Shown here piece by piece: positions 18,307 to 27,120 of a DNA stretch of 64,000 nt. The translations under genes and the position numbers were made by a program. The DNA is from Fibrobacter sp. (GTDB lineage: Bacteria; Fibrobacterota; Fibrobacteria; Fibrobacterales; Fibrobacteraceae), in NCBI GenBank assembly GCA_017615055.1, contig JAGAAW010000088.1, positions 16,105-80,104 on the forward strand. The letters run 5' to 3'. Position 1 is the stretch's first letter. Every line of letters starts with the position of its first letter. Under the pieces are notes generated by a model, which made no database searches, was not told the DNA's origin, and saw only the letters and a list, made by a program, of their open reading frames with translations.

Positions 18307-18428
18307 GGTATACCTCTTTTTACTTACGTACCCTAATATATGTAAATGCGCTTTTGTGAAGCTCTTTCAATGAGATGAAATGTGCCAAAGTGTATCAAGT
18401 GTTTTACGGTATTTTGAGGAAAATCACG

Positions 18429-18446
18429 TTTTTTGTATACAAAAAC
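18429..18446. promoter_or_regulatory. Palindrome between the GH5 and SagB-like genes
   Basis: Perfect 16-bp dyad TTTTTGTATACAAAAA (18430-18445), extended by a further T and flanking G/C. It lies in the AT-rich divergent region, about 60 bp before the SagB-like start and 125 bp before the cellulase start. Form and position suit a dimeric repressor or activator; the regulator is unknown. Confidence 0.45.
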
Positions 18447-18504
18447 ATCATAAATAGGGGAGTCGTGCAATTTATTCTCCCGAAAAACAAAGTATATTTT
18501 GGGC

Positions 18505-19932
18505 GTGGCATCCTTCTCAATCGCGTATCATGAATCCATAAGAAAGTCGCCCCGCTCGGCGGGGGATCCCGTGACGCTGCATTGGGAACAGCGGATGCCC
18601 TCTGACAAGAGTTTTGCGGGGGCCAAGCGCTATTCTGTTTCCAAGAACCACGCGAAGGCGCTGGATGGCGACCTGTTTTCGCTGGTGGGCGAGCCCTCCT
18701 CGATGCTCAACCGCGTGTTTTCACAACTCAAGAACGACGTGTGTGCCGATGGCCTGCGTTCCATCGGGGTGTACGCTCTTCTGCAGGGCCAGCGCATTCC
18801 CGACGGACTCTACTATTTTGACTCTGCGTCAGACGAGCTGGTGGAATTGCCTGCCGAAAATGCGAAGGCGCGGCGCTCGAATATCGAGAACCTGAAGGCG
18901 GCTTTCCCGCCGAACGAGATTATGCAGGTGGCGGGCATCACCCTTTTCTTTACGGGTATCCTCGACCGCGTTGTCTGGCGGTACAAGGAATCTGCCTACA
19001 GGGAGTTGCAACTGGATGCGGGCAGTTATGCCGGGCTTGTCGCCATCCTCGCGAAGTCGCTCGGGGGCATCGCCATTCCGTTTAGTGCGTTCGTGGACGA
19101 CGACGTCGCGGTGGCGCTCTCGCTTTCGCCCTCCGAAGTCCCGCTTGCCGCCCTCAGCATAATGCCCAAGGCGCTCAAGAAGTACGAGACCGTATCTGAA
19201 TTTGCCTATAGCAACCGCGGGGAGATGCACCCGGTATCTCCGGAGGCGGAGAACCGCTATATGGCACGGTTCATGCTCCAGAACCGCGTGGAATGCATTA
19301 CCGACCTTTCTCGCTGCATGAAGGTTTGTCGCGTGGTAGCGAGCCCGTTCAAGGGCGAGGAATTCCCGCTTACGCCGCTCAAGTTCCCGAACGAGTACTT
19401 TTTCCGCGAGTACGAGTTCCTCGGACCCGGCGCGGTGAGTTTCCGCAGTTTCAAGCCCTGGAAGGCTTCCCTCGATGACTTTTCTACGGTGCTTCGCTGG
19501 ATGGAAATTTGCAACCTGAACGCATTTGGCGCGGGCCTCCTGAAAATCTGGGTGCTTTCGTTTGACGTGCAGTTAGTTTATTCGGGATTGTACCGTTACC
19601 TGCCCGTAAAGAAGTCACTCTTCTTGCAGACAAACTTCAGTGACCGCGAAAAGTTTGCACGCGTGCACCTGTGCGGCGAATCCGTAGAGAACGTCTCGTT
19701 CGCGGTTATCTTTACGGCAGACCTCGAGGAGGCGGGCAACATGCTGGGTGAACGCGCCTACCGCTACCTGAACATGAACGCAGGCTACGTTGCCGAAATC
19801 CTGCGCGAATCTGCCCGCGGCCTCGGGAAGTTCGCCCGCCGCGAGCCGTTCTACTGCGAGGCGGAACTCAAGAAGGCTCTCCGCCTGCCCGAGGACGAAA
19901 GTATCCTCTCTGAAGTGCTCGTAGGCCGGTAA
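18505..19932 (+). CDS. Tandem SagB/ThcOx-like nitroreductase-fold protein
   Basis: 475-aa protein with two nitroreductase-fold units of the SagB type. The N-terminus has the family opening (SIAYHESIRKSP, later KRYSV). Unit 1 contains PDGLYYFDSASDEL and then YKESAYRELQLDAGSYAG. Unit 2 repeats the order: SFKPWKASLDDFSTVL, SGLYRYLPVKKSLFL, GERAYRYLNMNAGYVAEI. SagB enzymes are FMN-dependent azoline oxidases of RiPP pathways, but no cyclodehydratase, precursor or exporter is nearby. TATATT (18493-18498) ends 7 nt before GTG 18505, which is why this start was chosen; TTG 18499 and ATG 18595 are alternatives, the last losing the family motif. FMN binding is not proven. Confidence 0.72.
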   Translation: MASFSIAYHESIRKSPRSAGDPVTLHWEQRMPSDKSFAGAKRYSVSKNHAKALDGDLFSLVGEPSSMLNRVFSQLKNDVCADGLRSIGVYALLQGQRIPDGLYYFDSASDELVELPAENAKARRSNIENLKAAFPPNEIMQVAGITLFFTGILDRVVWRYKESAYRELQLDAGSYAGLVAILAKSLGGIAIPFSAFVDDDVAVALSLSPSEVPLAALSIMPKALKKYETVSEFAYSNRGEMHPVSPEAENRYMARFMLQNRVECITDLSRCMKVCRVVASPFKGEEFPLTPLKFPNEYFFREYEFLGPGAVSFRSFKPWKASLDDFSTVLRWMEICNLNAFGAGLLKIWVLSFDVQLVYSGLYRYLPVKKSLFLQTNFSDREKFARVHLCGESVENVSFAVIFTADLEEAGNMLGERAYRYLNMNAGYVAEILRESARGLGKFARREPFYCEAELKKALRLPEDESILSEVLVGR

Positions 19933-20049
19933 TCTGCGTTTTTGATTGCTTTTTGTTACGTTTTCGTAGCATTTTCTGTTAAGAAAAGTTCACTAACGCA
20001 ACTTTTAAGTTATATTACCTGTGTAAAACAGTGCTTTTAGGAGTGAATC

Positions 20050-21090
20050 GTGAAACTCTCGCGTAATATATTTGCTATGGGTGGTATGGCCCTGATCCTA
20101 CTCGGATGTTCTTCGAAGGAAGTCGTACAGCAGACTCCGCCGCCCCCTCCGCCACCGCAGGTGCCGGTATCCCATGAACTAGAACTGTTTACCTGCCCCG
20201 AGGGTAACCTCCGCGGTTCGGGCCTTGCTGGCGATTACGACCACGCTCTCGAGAACGCGGTGAACCAGATTGCCATCCAGATCCAGAGTTCGGTCACGTC
20301 GGTTAGCAAGGCGCAGGTCGGTTCTGACGTGAATGCCGAAGGCCAGGAGAGCGTGACATCCTCGTACGAGCGTACCTCGCAGGTTTCCGCTACCATAAGG
20401 AATCGCCAGGATGTGCGCGTGCTGGAGACTGTTGCCCGCGAAGGCGTTGTCGGTGTGGTGGCCTGCATGGCGAAAACCGATGCGGCTAAGCCCTACCGCG
20501 AGGATTACCAGAGTGCCCGCGATGCGCTGGTGTCTTCGATGGCAGTACTTGAGATGACGAACCACCCGCTCGAGAAGTTCGCGAACTACGACAAGATGAC
20601 TGCCGCTTATTCCCGCTACAGGGAATCCGCCCTGGTACTGCAGTCCCTCGGGGTTGCCGACAACCAGGCGGAGATTGAGGAAAACTACAAGAAGGCTCAG
20701 GAAGGCTACAAGGAATTCAAGAGCCGCTACCACATCTACTTTGAAGGCGTGCTCGAGGCCGAGGAAGGTGCGAAGATTTTCCAGGAACTCTCCAAGAAGG
20801 TATTCCTGCAGACGGTGCTGGATTCCGCCTGCGAAATCGGGCTCGTGCTGAGCCTTGAACTTTCGGACCCGAAGTGCAAGGAAGGCGGACTTGGCGTTAC
20901 CTGCACCGAGGTGGTGGCCCTGAACGGCAGCTCCTGCAAGGGCGAAACGTACTTTACCCTCGGGGCAACCCTCAAGGGCGTTGGCCGCTTTGACGAAGAA
21001 GAGGCCAAGCAGAAGCTGGTAAACAGCATTGAGAAGGCTGACCTGCTTGCTGACTGGTGGAAGGAACTTGATCGCTGGATAGTGAAGTGA
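20050..21090 (+). CDS. LPP20-like lipoprotein
   Basis: 346-aa lipoprotein with GTG start and a good AGGAG site 7 nt upstream. Lipobox LLGC is followed by a short polyproline linker, then an LPP20/FlgT-like alpha-beta segment (ALENAVNQIAIQIQSSVTSV). The second half is rich in helices (EIEENYKKAQEGYKEF). TATATT at about 20011 gives a leader of roughly 30 nt. It heads a plus-strand run with a PEGA protein and two FISUMP lipoproteins. It probably acts at the periplasmic face of the outer membrane; function unknown. Confidence 0.75.
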   Translation: MKLSRNIFAMGGMALILLGCSSKEVVQQTPPPPPPPQVPVSHELELFTCPEGNLRGSGLAGDYDHALENAVNQIAIQIQSSVTSVSKAQVGSDVNAEGQESVTSSYERTSQVSATIRNRQDVRVLETVAREGVVGVVACMAKTDAAKPYREDYQSARDALVSSMAVLEMTNHPLEKFANYDKMTAAYSRYRESALVLQSLGVADNQAEIEENYKKAQEGYKEFKSRYHIYFEGVLEAEEGAKIFQELSKKVFLQTVLDSACEIGLVLSLELSDPKCKEGGLGVTCTEVVALNGSSCKGETYFTLGATLKGVGRFDEEEAKQKLVNSIEKADLLADWWKELDRWIVK

Positions 21091-21142
21091 TGATTTGACG
21101 TGGCGAGATATTTATAGTTGTAAGATTGCAAAGGAAAAGCTT

Positions 21143-22672
21143 ATGGTGCTTTTGAAAACTCTTAAGAAATGTATGGCGGTATTTGCTCTGTTTGCAATCC
21201 CGGCATCTGCGACATACGTGGCTGTACTAGAAACGATTTCTCCGAAAGACGTGCTTTCGCTGGAGGAAAAGCAGTACCTGACCGATGTGCTCCGTTCCGA
21301 GGCGGTAAAGGCCCTCCCTGCCGAGATGAACTTTACCATCATGACGCGCGATAACATTCAGATGATGCTCCCGCCGGGCAAGGGAATTGAGGAATGCGAG
21401 GGCAGTTGCCTTGTTGAAACGGGCAAGAACATTGCCGCAGACTACATTGCGCAGGGCCGCGTGGGGCGCTTCGGTGCAAACCTCACCATTACGGTTGAAC
21501 TGTACGAAACTGCAGGCAACAAGCTCATGGGGTCGTTTACGGCGAAGAGTTCCGATATTGAAAACCTGGAAATTGAAATCCGTAAGCAGGCTAAGTCTCT
21601 GTTTATGAAAGTACGTGGCACTGCGTTTAATCAGCCCGCGTATGCTACAGGTATTTCTTCGGGCCCGCAGACGGTTGCCCTCAAGATTCAAACCGTTCCG
21701 ATGGGGGCGACAATCGTGATAGATGGTAGGCCCACGAAGTGTACGAGTACGCCCTGTACCATTCAGATAGTAGATGGGGAACACCGTGTGCTTGCTGTTC
21801 GCGATGATTATAAGGATAGGGATTCTGTCATTTATGTGGAAGGCCCTGAGACGGAACTGATGCTGACGCTGGACCCGAATTTTGGACAGTTGAATATTGA
21901 ACCGAAGTTCAGCGAAAATATCGGGGCGGATAAACCGATTGTTGTCGAAGTGGATGGAAAGACTAGTCGCAATGATGTTGCTTACAAGAAGGGTATAAAT
22001 AACCTTCCTCCGGGAGCACATTCCGTGGTGGTCTCGCACCCGTGCTTTGAACCCGCAACTTTCAATGTAGGCATTGTGGTCGGGAAAACAGAAAAGTTTG
22101 AACAGGAACTTAAGCGGGGCAAGGGCTGGATTACGTTGAAGGCTGTGCAAAACGGGGCCGAGCAGAAAGCCCCTGTATGGATTGATGGTGTAAAGACAGG
22201 GGAAACTCCATTCGTGAAGGAAATACCGCTTTGCTCCAAAATAGAGGTGGGCGAGGGCGAATTCAAGGGTGAAGTGGATGTTGAACTCAAGGTGGGTGCC
22301 AACGTCGAGGTTACGCACGAACTTGTAAAGGTAGAACCGCCTAAGCCTGAGGTTGCAGATGCGAATCAGGCACAGGCAAGTGCTGCTGCAACTGCCGCTA
22401 TGGATGCTTCGCAGGAAAAGGGGATGAGTATCGCGAAACCTATTGGCATTGGACTTGCCGTTCTCGGTGCTGCTGCTGCCGGAGTGGGCCTGTACGAAAA
22501 TACTGTGGTTAAGGATGAACGTAAGGCTTATGATGAAGCCCAATTCAACAGTGCTTCGGAAGCCGATGACCAGTGGGATAAGATTCAGTCGGCAAAGCTG
22601 AAGCGCAATGTGCTCTATGGTGTTGGTGCTGGCCTTTTTGCCATCGGAGTTACCGTATTCTTTGTCTTCTAG
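21143..22672 (+). CDS. PEGA-domain protein with CsgG-like N-terminus
   Basis: 509 aa. Signal peptide (residues 1-23, ending PASA), then a CsgG/FlgT-type domain (ISPKDVLSLEEKQYLTDVLR, IAADYIAQGRVGRFGANLTI). One or more PEGA beta domains follow at about 165-400 (VPMGATIVIDGRPTKCTSTP). The C-terminus has an Ala-rich linker and two hydrophobic helices (LAVLGAAAAGVGLY and VLYGVGAGLFAIGVTVFFVF). PEGA proteins are surface or cell-wall associated in many phyla. A similar plan (PEGA plus two C-terminal helices) occurs at 49098-50699. ATG 21143 was chosen because it directly precedes the signal peptide and follows AAGGAAAA. Confidence 0.8.
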   Translation: MVLLKTLKKCMAVFALFAIPASATYVAVLETISPKDVLSLEEKQYLTDVLRSEAVKALPAEMNFTIMTRDNIQMMLPPGKGIEECEGSCLVETGKNIAADYIAQGRVGRFGANLTITVELYETAGNKLMGSFTAKSSDIENLEIEIRKQAKSLFMKVRGTAFNQPAYATGISSGPQTVALKIQTVPMGATIVIDGRPTKCTSTPCTIQIVDGEHRVLAVRDDYKDRDSVIYVEGPETELMLTLDPNFGQLNIEPKFSENIGADKPIVVEVDGKTSRNDVAYKKGINNLPPGAHSVVVSHPCFEPATFNVGIVVGKTEKFEQELKRGKGWITLKAVQNGAEQKAPVWIDGVKTGETPFVKEIPLCSKIEVGEGEFKGEVDVELKVGANVEVTHELVKVEPPKPEVADANQAQASAAATAAMDASQEKGMSIAKPIGIGLAVLGAAAAGVGLYENTVVKDERKAYDEAQFNSASEADDQWDKIQSAKLKRNVLYGVGAGLFAIGVTVFFVF

Positions 22673-22688
22673 GATTGTCGGGGTGTGT

Positions 22689-23612
22689 ATGAAACTTGAT
22701 AACTATGTAAAGTATGCATTTCTCATCACGATGCTCCTTTTGTGCTGTTGTGCCGATGATGGCGTGCGGGATAATCCGACGGACCCTATGGCGAGTAACT
22801 ATGTTGCGTCCATAGAACCTTCTGACGATGATACTGGGAGTGATAGCGGCGATGACGCATCAAGCCCCTCCAGCACTAATTCGGGTAAAACTAGTAGTTC
22901 TGGAAAGTCTACTCCGGCCAGTTCTTCTTCAAAAGCATCTTCGAGTAGTATTGTGATTAATATAGAAGTTGTTCCACCTTGCAATGTGGATGGAGAGGAT
23001 AACTGCGAGTATGGTGAATTAACGGATTCGCGTGATGGTGCCGTATACAAGACGGTTGTTATCGGGGAGCAAAGGTGGATGGCGGAGAATCTTGACTATA
23101 TAGAACCCGGTAGTGAAAAACTTTCCATATATGGGCGTGCTTATACATGGGCAATGGCGATGGATAGCCTCGGAAAATGGTCTGAAAATAGTAAGGGCTG
23201 CGGTCAAGGGATGAATTGCTCTCCCGAATACCCTGTTCGTGGAGTTTGTCCTGAAGGTTGGTTCCTGCCTGATTCCGTTGCGTGGGCAACGCTTCTTTAT
23301 TCTGTTGGAGGGCCTTCGGTCGCAGGAAAAAATCTGAAACGGACTGCTGCTAATAGCTATGGCTTTTCTGCGGAACTTGCGGGGATGGTGAACTTTTATG
23401 GTGAGATTGTCAATGCAGGAACGCAGGCGATATTTTGGAGCTCAAGCGATGCAAAATATTATGCATCTCGCATCGTGATGACTTCAACTGATGATAAGTC
23501 GCCGCTTCGCGGAGATAGTGATAAAGATAACCTGTTGCCGATTCGGTGCTTTCAGGATGCCTCTACGCCTGCCGAAGATGATTCTTCGCCGACAGAGTCT
23601 GGTGAGGAATGA
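22689..23612 (+). CDS. FISUMP-domain lipoprotein (one domain)
   Basis: 307-aa lipoprotein: signal peptide with lipobox LLLCC, an Asp/Ser-rich linker (about 30-95), then one FISUMP domain (TIGR02145). Signatures are DSRDGAVYKTVVIGEQRWMA with ENLDY, RAYTWAMAMDS, CPEGWFLPDSVAW and the closing LLPIRCFQD. FISUMP domains are abundant in Fibrobacter surface proteins; their ligand is not established. It starts 16 bp after the PEGA gene. Its 3' 660 bp are almost the same as the 3' end of the next gene. Confidence 0.88.
   Translation: MKLDNYVKYAFLITMLLLCCCADDGVRDNPTDPMASNYVASIEPSDDDTGSDSGDDASSPSSTNSGKTSSSGKSTPASSSSKASSSSIVINIEVVPPCNVDGEDNCEYGELTDSRDGAVYKTVVIGEQRWMAENLDYIEPGSEKLSIYGRAYTWAMAMDSLGKWSENSKGCGQGMNCSPEYPVRGVCPEGWFLPDSVAWATLLYSVGGPSVAGKNLKRTAANSYGFSAELAGMVNFYGEIVNAGTQAIFWSSSDAKYYASRIVMTSTDDKSPLRGDSDKDNLLPIRCFQDASTPAEDDSSPTESGEE
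22950..23612 (+). repeat. Long direct repeat, copy 1 (FISUMP domain DNA)
   Basis: About 660 bp with high nucleotide identity to 24572-25231, including third codon positions and the stop codon context GAGGAATGATTT. The offset is about 1620 bp with an in-frame indel. Confidence 0.85.
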
Positions 23613-23635
23613 TTTCTTGTTGCGAGGATATGCTT

Positions 23636-25231
23636 ATGCTCGGTAGACGGCTTTTGTTTTGTGTAGCGCTTGCTGTAACGGTATTGCTGTATGCCTGTGC
23701 CGATGATGGTGAACGCGACAACCCGACCGACCCGATGGCCAGTAACTATGTAGTTCCAGGCGATTCGTCAGATGTAACGGGTGAAGATAACCAGTCCAAA
23801 GCAGGTGACGAAAGCCTTAGTTCAAGTAGCAAAAAAACAGGGAGCAGTTCCTCAAAGGTTGTTTCATCGAGCGGCATGGTGCGTATTGGCGGATGTAATC
23901 GCGATGGCAAGGATTCTTGTGAGTATGGTACGCTTGTCGACTCACGTGATGGTAATACATACAAAACCGTTCGCATTGGTACGCAAAACTGGATGGCGGA
24001 GAACCTGAATTATGAGCCGCCAGAGATGTACTATGAGGGTTATGTGAGCTACTGTTACGAGGATTCTGCCGATAGCTGTAAAAAATATGGAAGGCTATAT
24101 ACGTGGAAAGCTGCTATGTATGGGTCTTGTTTTGAAGATTCAGATGATGAATATTGCAAACCGAAATATCCTGCGAAGGGCTTGTGCCCGAAAGGCTGGC
24201 ATATTCCGACAAAGGCAGAATGGGATATTTTGCTCAAATTTGTTGGGGGAGAGGTTACTGCGGGGTTGCTTCTCAAAGCGAATGAAGGCTGGAAAAACAA
24301 TACCGGCATGAATGCCTATGGTTTTTCTGTGATACCAGCAGGATTAAGAACGAAATCTGGAGCCTTTAGTGATCCGGGTCTTTCTGCTAGTTTTTGGACA
24401 TCTACTGAAAATACATTCAACCAGGCGTATAGTATATATTTTACTTACTATAGTGAAAGTGCCGAAATGGATGGTTTGAAATTCAAATCTAATGCGTATA
24501 GTGCCCGTTGTATAGAAGATGTTGGTGACGTTTCCTCTTCAAGCACATCGTCGGAATCAAGTAGTTCTTCGGTTGCAATTGATATAGAAGTTGTTCCGCC
24601 CTGTAATGTGGATGGGGAGGATAACTGCGAGTATGGTAAATTAACGGATTCGCGTGATGGTGCTGTATACAAGACAGTTGTTATCGGTGAGCAAAGGTGG
24701 ATGGCAGAGAATCTTGACTATGCAGAATCCGGTAGTCAAAAGCTTTCCGTATATGGGCGTGCTTATACATGGGCAATGGCGATGGACAGCGTGGGACGGT
24801 ATTCTGAAGAAGGCTTGGGGTGTGGAGCGGGAGGTGCTTGCAGGGTTGGCGTTGTACGCGGAATTTGCCCTGAAGGCTGGCTTCTGCCGGATTCTGTTGC
24901 CTGGGCGAAGCTTGTTTATTCTGTTGGAGGACCTTCGGTCGCAGGAAAAAATCTGAAACGGAATGCTGCTAATAGCTATGGTTTTTCTGCGGAACTTGCG
25001 GGGACGGTGAACTTTCGTGGTGAGATTGTCAATGCGGGAACGCAAGCGTCATTTTGGGGTTCAAGCGATGTAAAGTATAATGCATATCGCCTCGGGTTGA
25101 GTTCATCCGATGATAAGGTGCCGCTTCAAGCGAATAGTGATAAAGAGAACCTGTTGCCGGTTCGGTGTTTTCAGGATGCCTCTACGCCTGCCGAAAATGA
25201 TTCTTCGCCGACAGAGTCTGGCGAGGAATGA
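23636..25231 (+). CDS. FISUMP-domain lipoprotein (two domains)
   Basis: 531-aa lipoprotein: signal peptide MLGRRLLFCVALAVTVLLYA with lipobox YAC, the same DNPTDPMASNYV segment as its neighbour, a serine linker, then two FISUMP domains. Domain 1 (DSRDGNTYKTVRIGTQNWMA) is diverged. Domain 2 (DSRDGAVYKTVVIGEQRWMA) is nearly identical to the domain of the upstream gene. The start at ATG 23636 has GAGG 8 nt upstream. ATG 23609 overlaps the previous stop as ATGA, but the same ATGA occurs after this gene too and is part of the duplicated segment, so it is weak evidence. Confidence 0.87.
   Translation: MLGRRLLFCVALAVTVLLYACADDGERDNPTDPMASNYVVPGDSSDVTGEDNQSKAGDESLSSSSKKTGSSSSKVVSSSGMVRIGGCNRDGKDSCEYGTLVDSRDGNTYKTVRIGTQNWMAENLNYEPPEMYYEGYVSYCYEDSADSCKKYGRLYTWKAAMYGSCFEDSDDEYCKPKYPAKGLCPKGWHIPTKAEWDILLKFVGGEVTAGLLLKANEGWKNNTGMNAYGFSVIPAGLRTKSGAFSDPGLSASFWTSTENTFNQAYSIYFTYYSESAEMDGLKFKSNAYSARCIEDVGDVSSSSTSSESSSSSVAIDIEVVPPCNVDGEDNCEYGKLTDSRDGAVYKTVVIGEQRWMAENLDYAESGSQKLSVYGRAYTWAMAMDSVGRYSEEGLGCGAGGACRVGVVRGICPEGWLLPDSVAWAKLVYSVGGPSVAGKNLKRNAANSYGFSAELAGTVNFRGEIVNAGTQASFWGSSDVKYNAYRLGLSSSDDKVPLQANSDKENLLPVRCFQDASTPAENDSSPTESGEE
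24572..25231 (+). repeat. Long direct repeat, copy 2 (FISUMP domain DNA)
   Basis: Second copy of the duplicated FISUMP domain and its stop codon; pairs with 22950-23612. Differences cluster in the variable middle (YSEEGLGCGAGGACRVG versus WSENSKGCGQGMNCSPE). Confidence 0.85.
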
Positions 25232-25403
25232 TTTATCCCCTCCATTTTCCCCCTCCAATAGCCCCTGTTTCCGGCCTTGCCGGTTGCCTAAAGACAAAAA
25301 ATTTTCTCTATTTGGTGCGTCCTGACGTTCGTGGACCCGATTTCGGCTAAAATGAGCAGATTTCGGGGCCGTATACGAACGCCGTTTATTATACGAGGTC
25401 TAT

Positions 25404-25850
25404 TTGGTAACTGGCAAGTTGGATTCGCTAATCGCCGAGGCATGCAAGGCCGCAGGCGTCACGTTGGTGGAACAGGATATGTTCCGTGCGGGCAAGCGCA
25501 AGACGCTCCGCCTTTATATCGACAAGCCCGAAGGCGTCACGATTGACGACTGCTCTAACGTGAGCCGTCACCTTTCCGATGCCCTCGACCTGGATCCGGA
25601 GATTATCGAGGGGGCTTACACGCTCGAAGTTTCGTCCCCCGGGTTGGACCGCCCCTTGAAGTCGGTCGCAGATTTTACCCGCAACATTGGTCGCTTTTTG
25701 CGGGTCACGCGCAGCACTGGCAAGCCCGTTACGGGCAAGCTCAAGGCAGCAGACGAAGAAAGTTTGACGCTCACCCTCAAGGGTAACGCGGGCGACGTGG
25801 TCGTTCCCCGCTCCGAGGTGCTTGTGGCGAAAGTGGATGTACAAATATAA
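25404..25850 (+). CDS. rimP: Ribosome maturation factor RimP
   Basis: 148-aa 30S assembly factor. Family motifs include LRLYIDKPEGVTIDDC, SNVSRHLSDALD, YTLEVSSPGLDRPL and a C-terminal SH3-like strand set. It starts with TTG (25404), GAGGT lying 4 nt upstream; no ATG fits the N-terminus. It is the first gene of the conserved rimP-nusA-infB-rbfA-truB-ribF operon and is 14 bp from nusA. Confidence 0.93.
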   Translation: MVTGKLDSLIAEACKAAGVTLVEQDMFRAGKRKTLRLYIDKPEGVTIDDCSNVSRHLSDALDLDPEIIEGAYTLEVSSPGLDRPLKSVADFTRNIGRFLRVTRSTGKPVTGKLKAADEESLTLTLKGNAGDVVVPRSEVLVAKVDVQI

Positions 25851-25864
25851 TAGGAAGGTCTAAA

Positions 25865-27082
25865 ATGGCTAAAAAGAACGAACCCAAGGTTAATCTGGTT
25901 GAAGTGCTCAAGGAAGTGATGGACGCCAAGAACATGGACGACTCCGTCATCGAGGGCGCCCTCAAGCAGGCCCTGATTTCTGCCGCACGCAAGTACCTGC
26001 ACATCGACAAGAAGATTGAAGTGGATATCGATAAGGAAACGAACGAGATCCACGTGTTCCTCCGCGTCGAAGTGGTGGACGACTACCCGGACTACGACCC
26101 GAACATGACCGCCGAGGAAGTCGAGGAGATGGACGAAGGCTACATGCTCGTCGCCGAGGCGCAGGAATACAACGAGGACGCCCAGCCGGGTGACTTCCTC
26201 GAAATGGAAGTTCCGACCACCTCCTTCGGTCGCCAGGCCATCCAGACCGCCAAGCAGCTTTTGACCCAGCAGATCCGCGATGCCGAACGCATGAAGATCA
26301 TGAACACCTACAAGGACCGCATCGGTTCCATGATCAGCGGCGAAGTGCTCCGCCTCGAAGGCCGCAACGTGATCGTTTCCCTGGGCAAGCAGACCGAAGC
26401 CATGATTCCGCCCCGCGAACAGATTGGTCACGAACGCCTGGTGCAGGGCCAGTCCGTGAAGGCTGTCATCGCCCGCGTGGAAGAATCCGCGAAGAACGGT
26501 GCACAGGTGGTGCTTTCTCGCGCAAGTGGCGAATTCCTCAAGGAACTCTTCCGCCAGGAAGTTCCCGAGATTTACGAAGGCTCCGTGGAAATCAAGGGCG
26601 TTGCCCGCGAACCGGGTTACCGCGCAAAGATTGCCGTGTACTCCCGCGACGAGAAGATTGACCCGGTGGGCGCATGCGTCGGTATGAAGGGTGCCCGCGT
26701 GCAGACGATTGTCCGCGAACTCGGCAACGAACGCATCGACATCGTGCAGTGGAATCCGGATATCCAGACTTTCATCACCCGTGCGCTTTCTCCGGCGAAC
26801 GTCGTGATGCTTAACGAAGTGCAGGGCACTTCGCGCGTGGTGGTGGTCATTAATGACGACAACCTCGCACAGGCGATTGGCAAGAACGGCCAGAACGTGA
26901 AGCTTGCCTCCCAGCTCGTGGAACGCGACCTTGACGTGTTTGGCGAGAAGGAATGGTCCGAGAAGGACGCCGATGCTAAGGCCCAGGTCTTGGCTCCGCG
27001 TGCTCACGAACTCCGCCACAGTGCAGTAAGCAAGGCTGAATCCCTCTTTGCTAATGCAGAAAAACAGGGAGAAGAAGGCTAG
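25865..27082 (+). CDS. nusA: Transcription termination/antitermination protein NusA
   Basis: 405 aa, binding RNA polymerase and nascent RNA. The N-terminal RNAP-binding domain (VLKEVMDAKNMDDSVIEGAL) is followed by an S1 domain (about 135-200, MISGEVLRLEGRNVIVSLG) and two KH domains (about 205-355, GACVGMKGARVQTIVREL and AIGKNGQNVKLAS). It ends soon after the KH region, lacking the acidic repeats of E. coli NusA, as is common outside gammaproteobacteria. It has an AGGAAGG site upstream. There is no ylxR or L7Ae-like gene between nusA and infB, unlike in Firmicutes. Confidence 0.95.
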   Translation: MAKKNEPKVNLVEVLKEVMDAKNMDDSVIEGALKQALISAARKYLHIDKKIEVDIDKETNEIHVFLRVEVVDDYPDYDPNMTAEEVEEMDEGYMLVAEAQEYNEDAQPGDFLEMEVPTTSFGRQAIQTAKQLLTQQIRDAERMKIMNTYKDRIGSMISGEVLRLEGRNVIVSLGKQTEAMIPPREQIGHERLVQGQSVKAVIARVEESAKNGAQVVLSRASGEFLKELFRQEVPEIYEGSVEIKGVAREPGYRAKIAVYSRDEKIDPVGACVGMKGARVQTIVRELGNERIDIVQWNPDIQTFITRALSPANVVMLNEVQGTSRVVVVINDDNLAQAIGKNGQNVKLASQLVERDLDVFGEKEWSEKDADAKAQVLAPRAHELRHSAVSKAESLFANAEKQGEEG

Positions 27083-27120
27083 TCTCCTCCACTAAACGGG
27101 ATCAATAAACAGGCTAATTA

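Noticed and set aside
18541..18570. A GC-rich hairpin (CCCCGC TC GGCGGGG) as another copy of the dispersed repeat
   Set aside because: It lacks the GTCATCC/GGATCCAG end pair in the right order and lies in the conserved N-terminus of the SagB-like protein.
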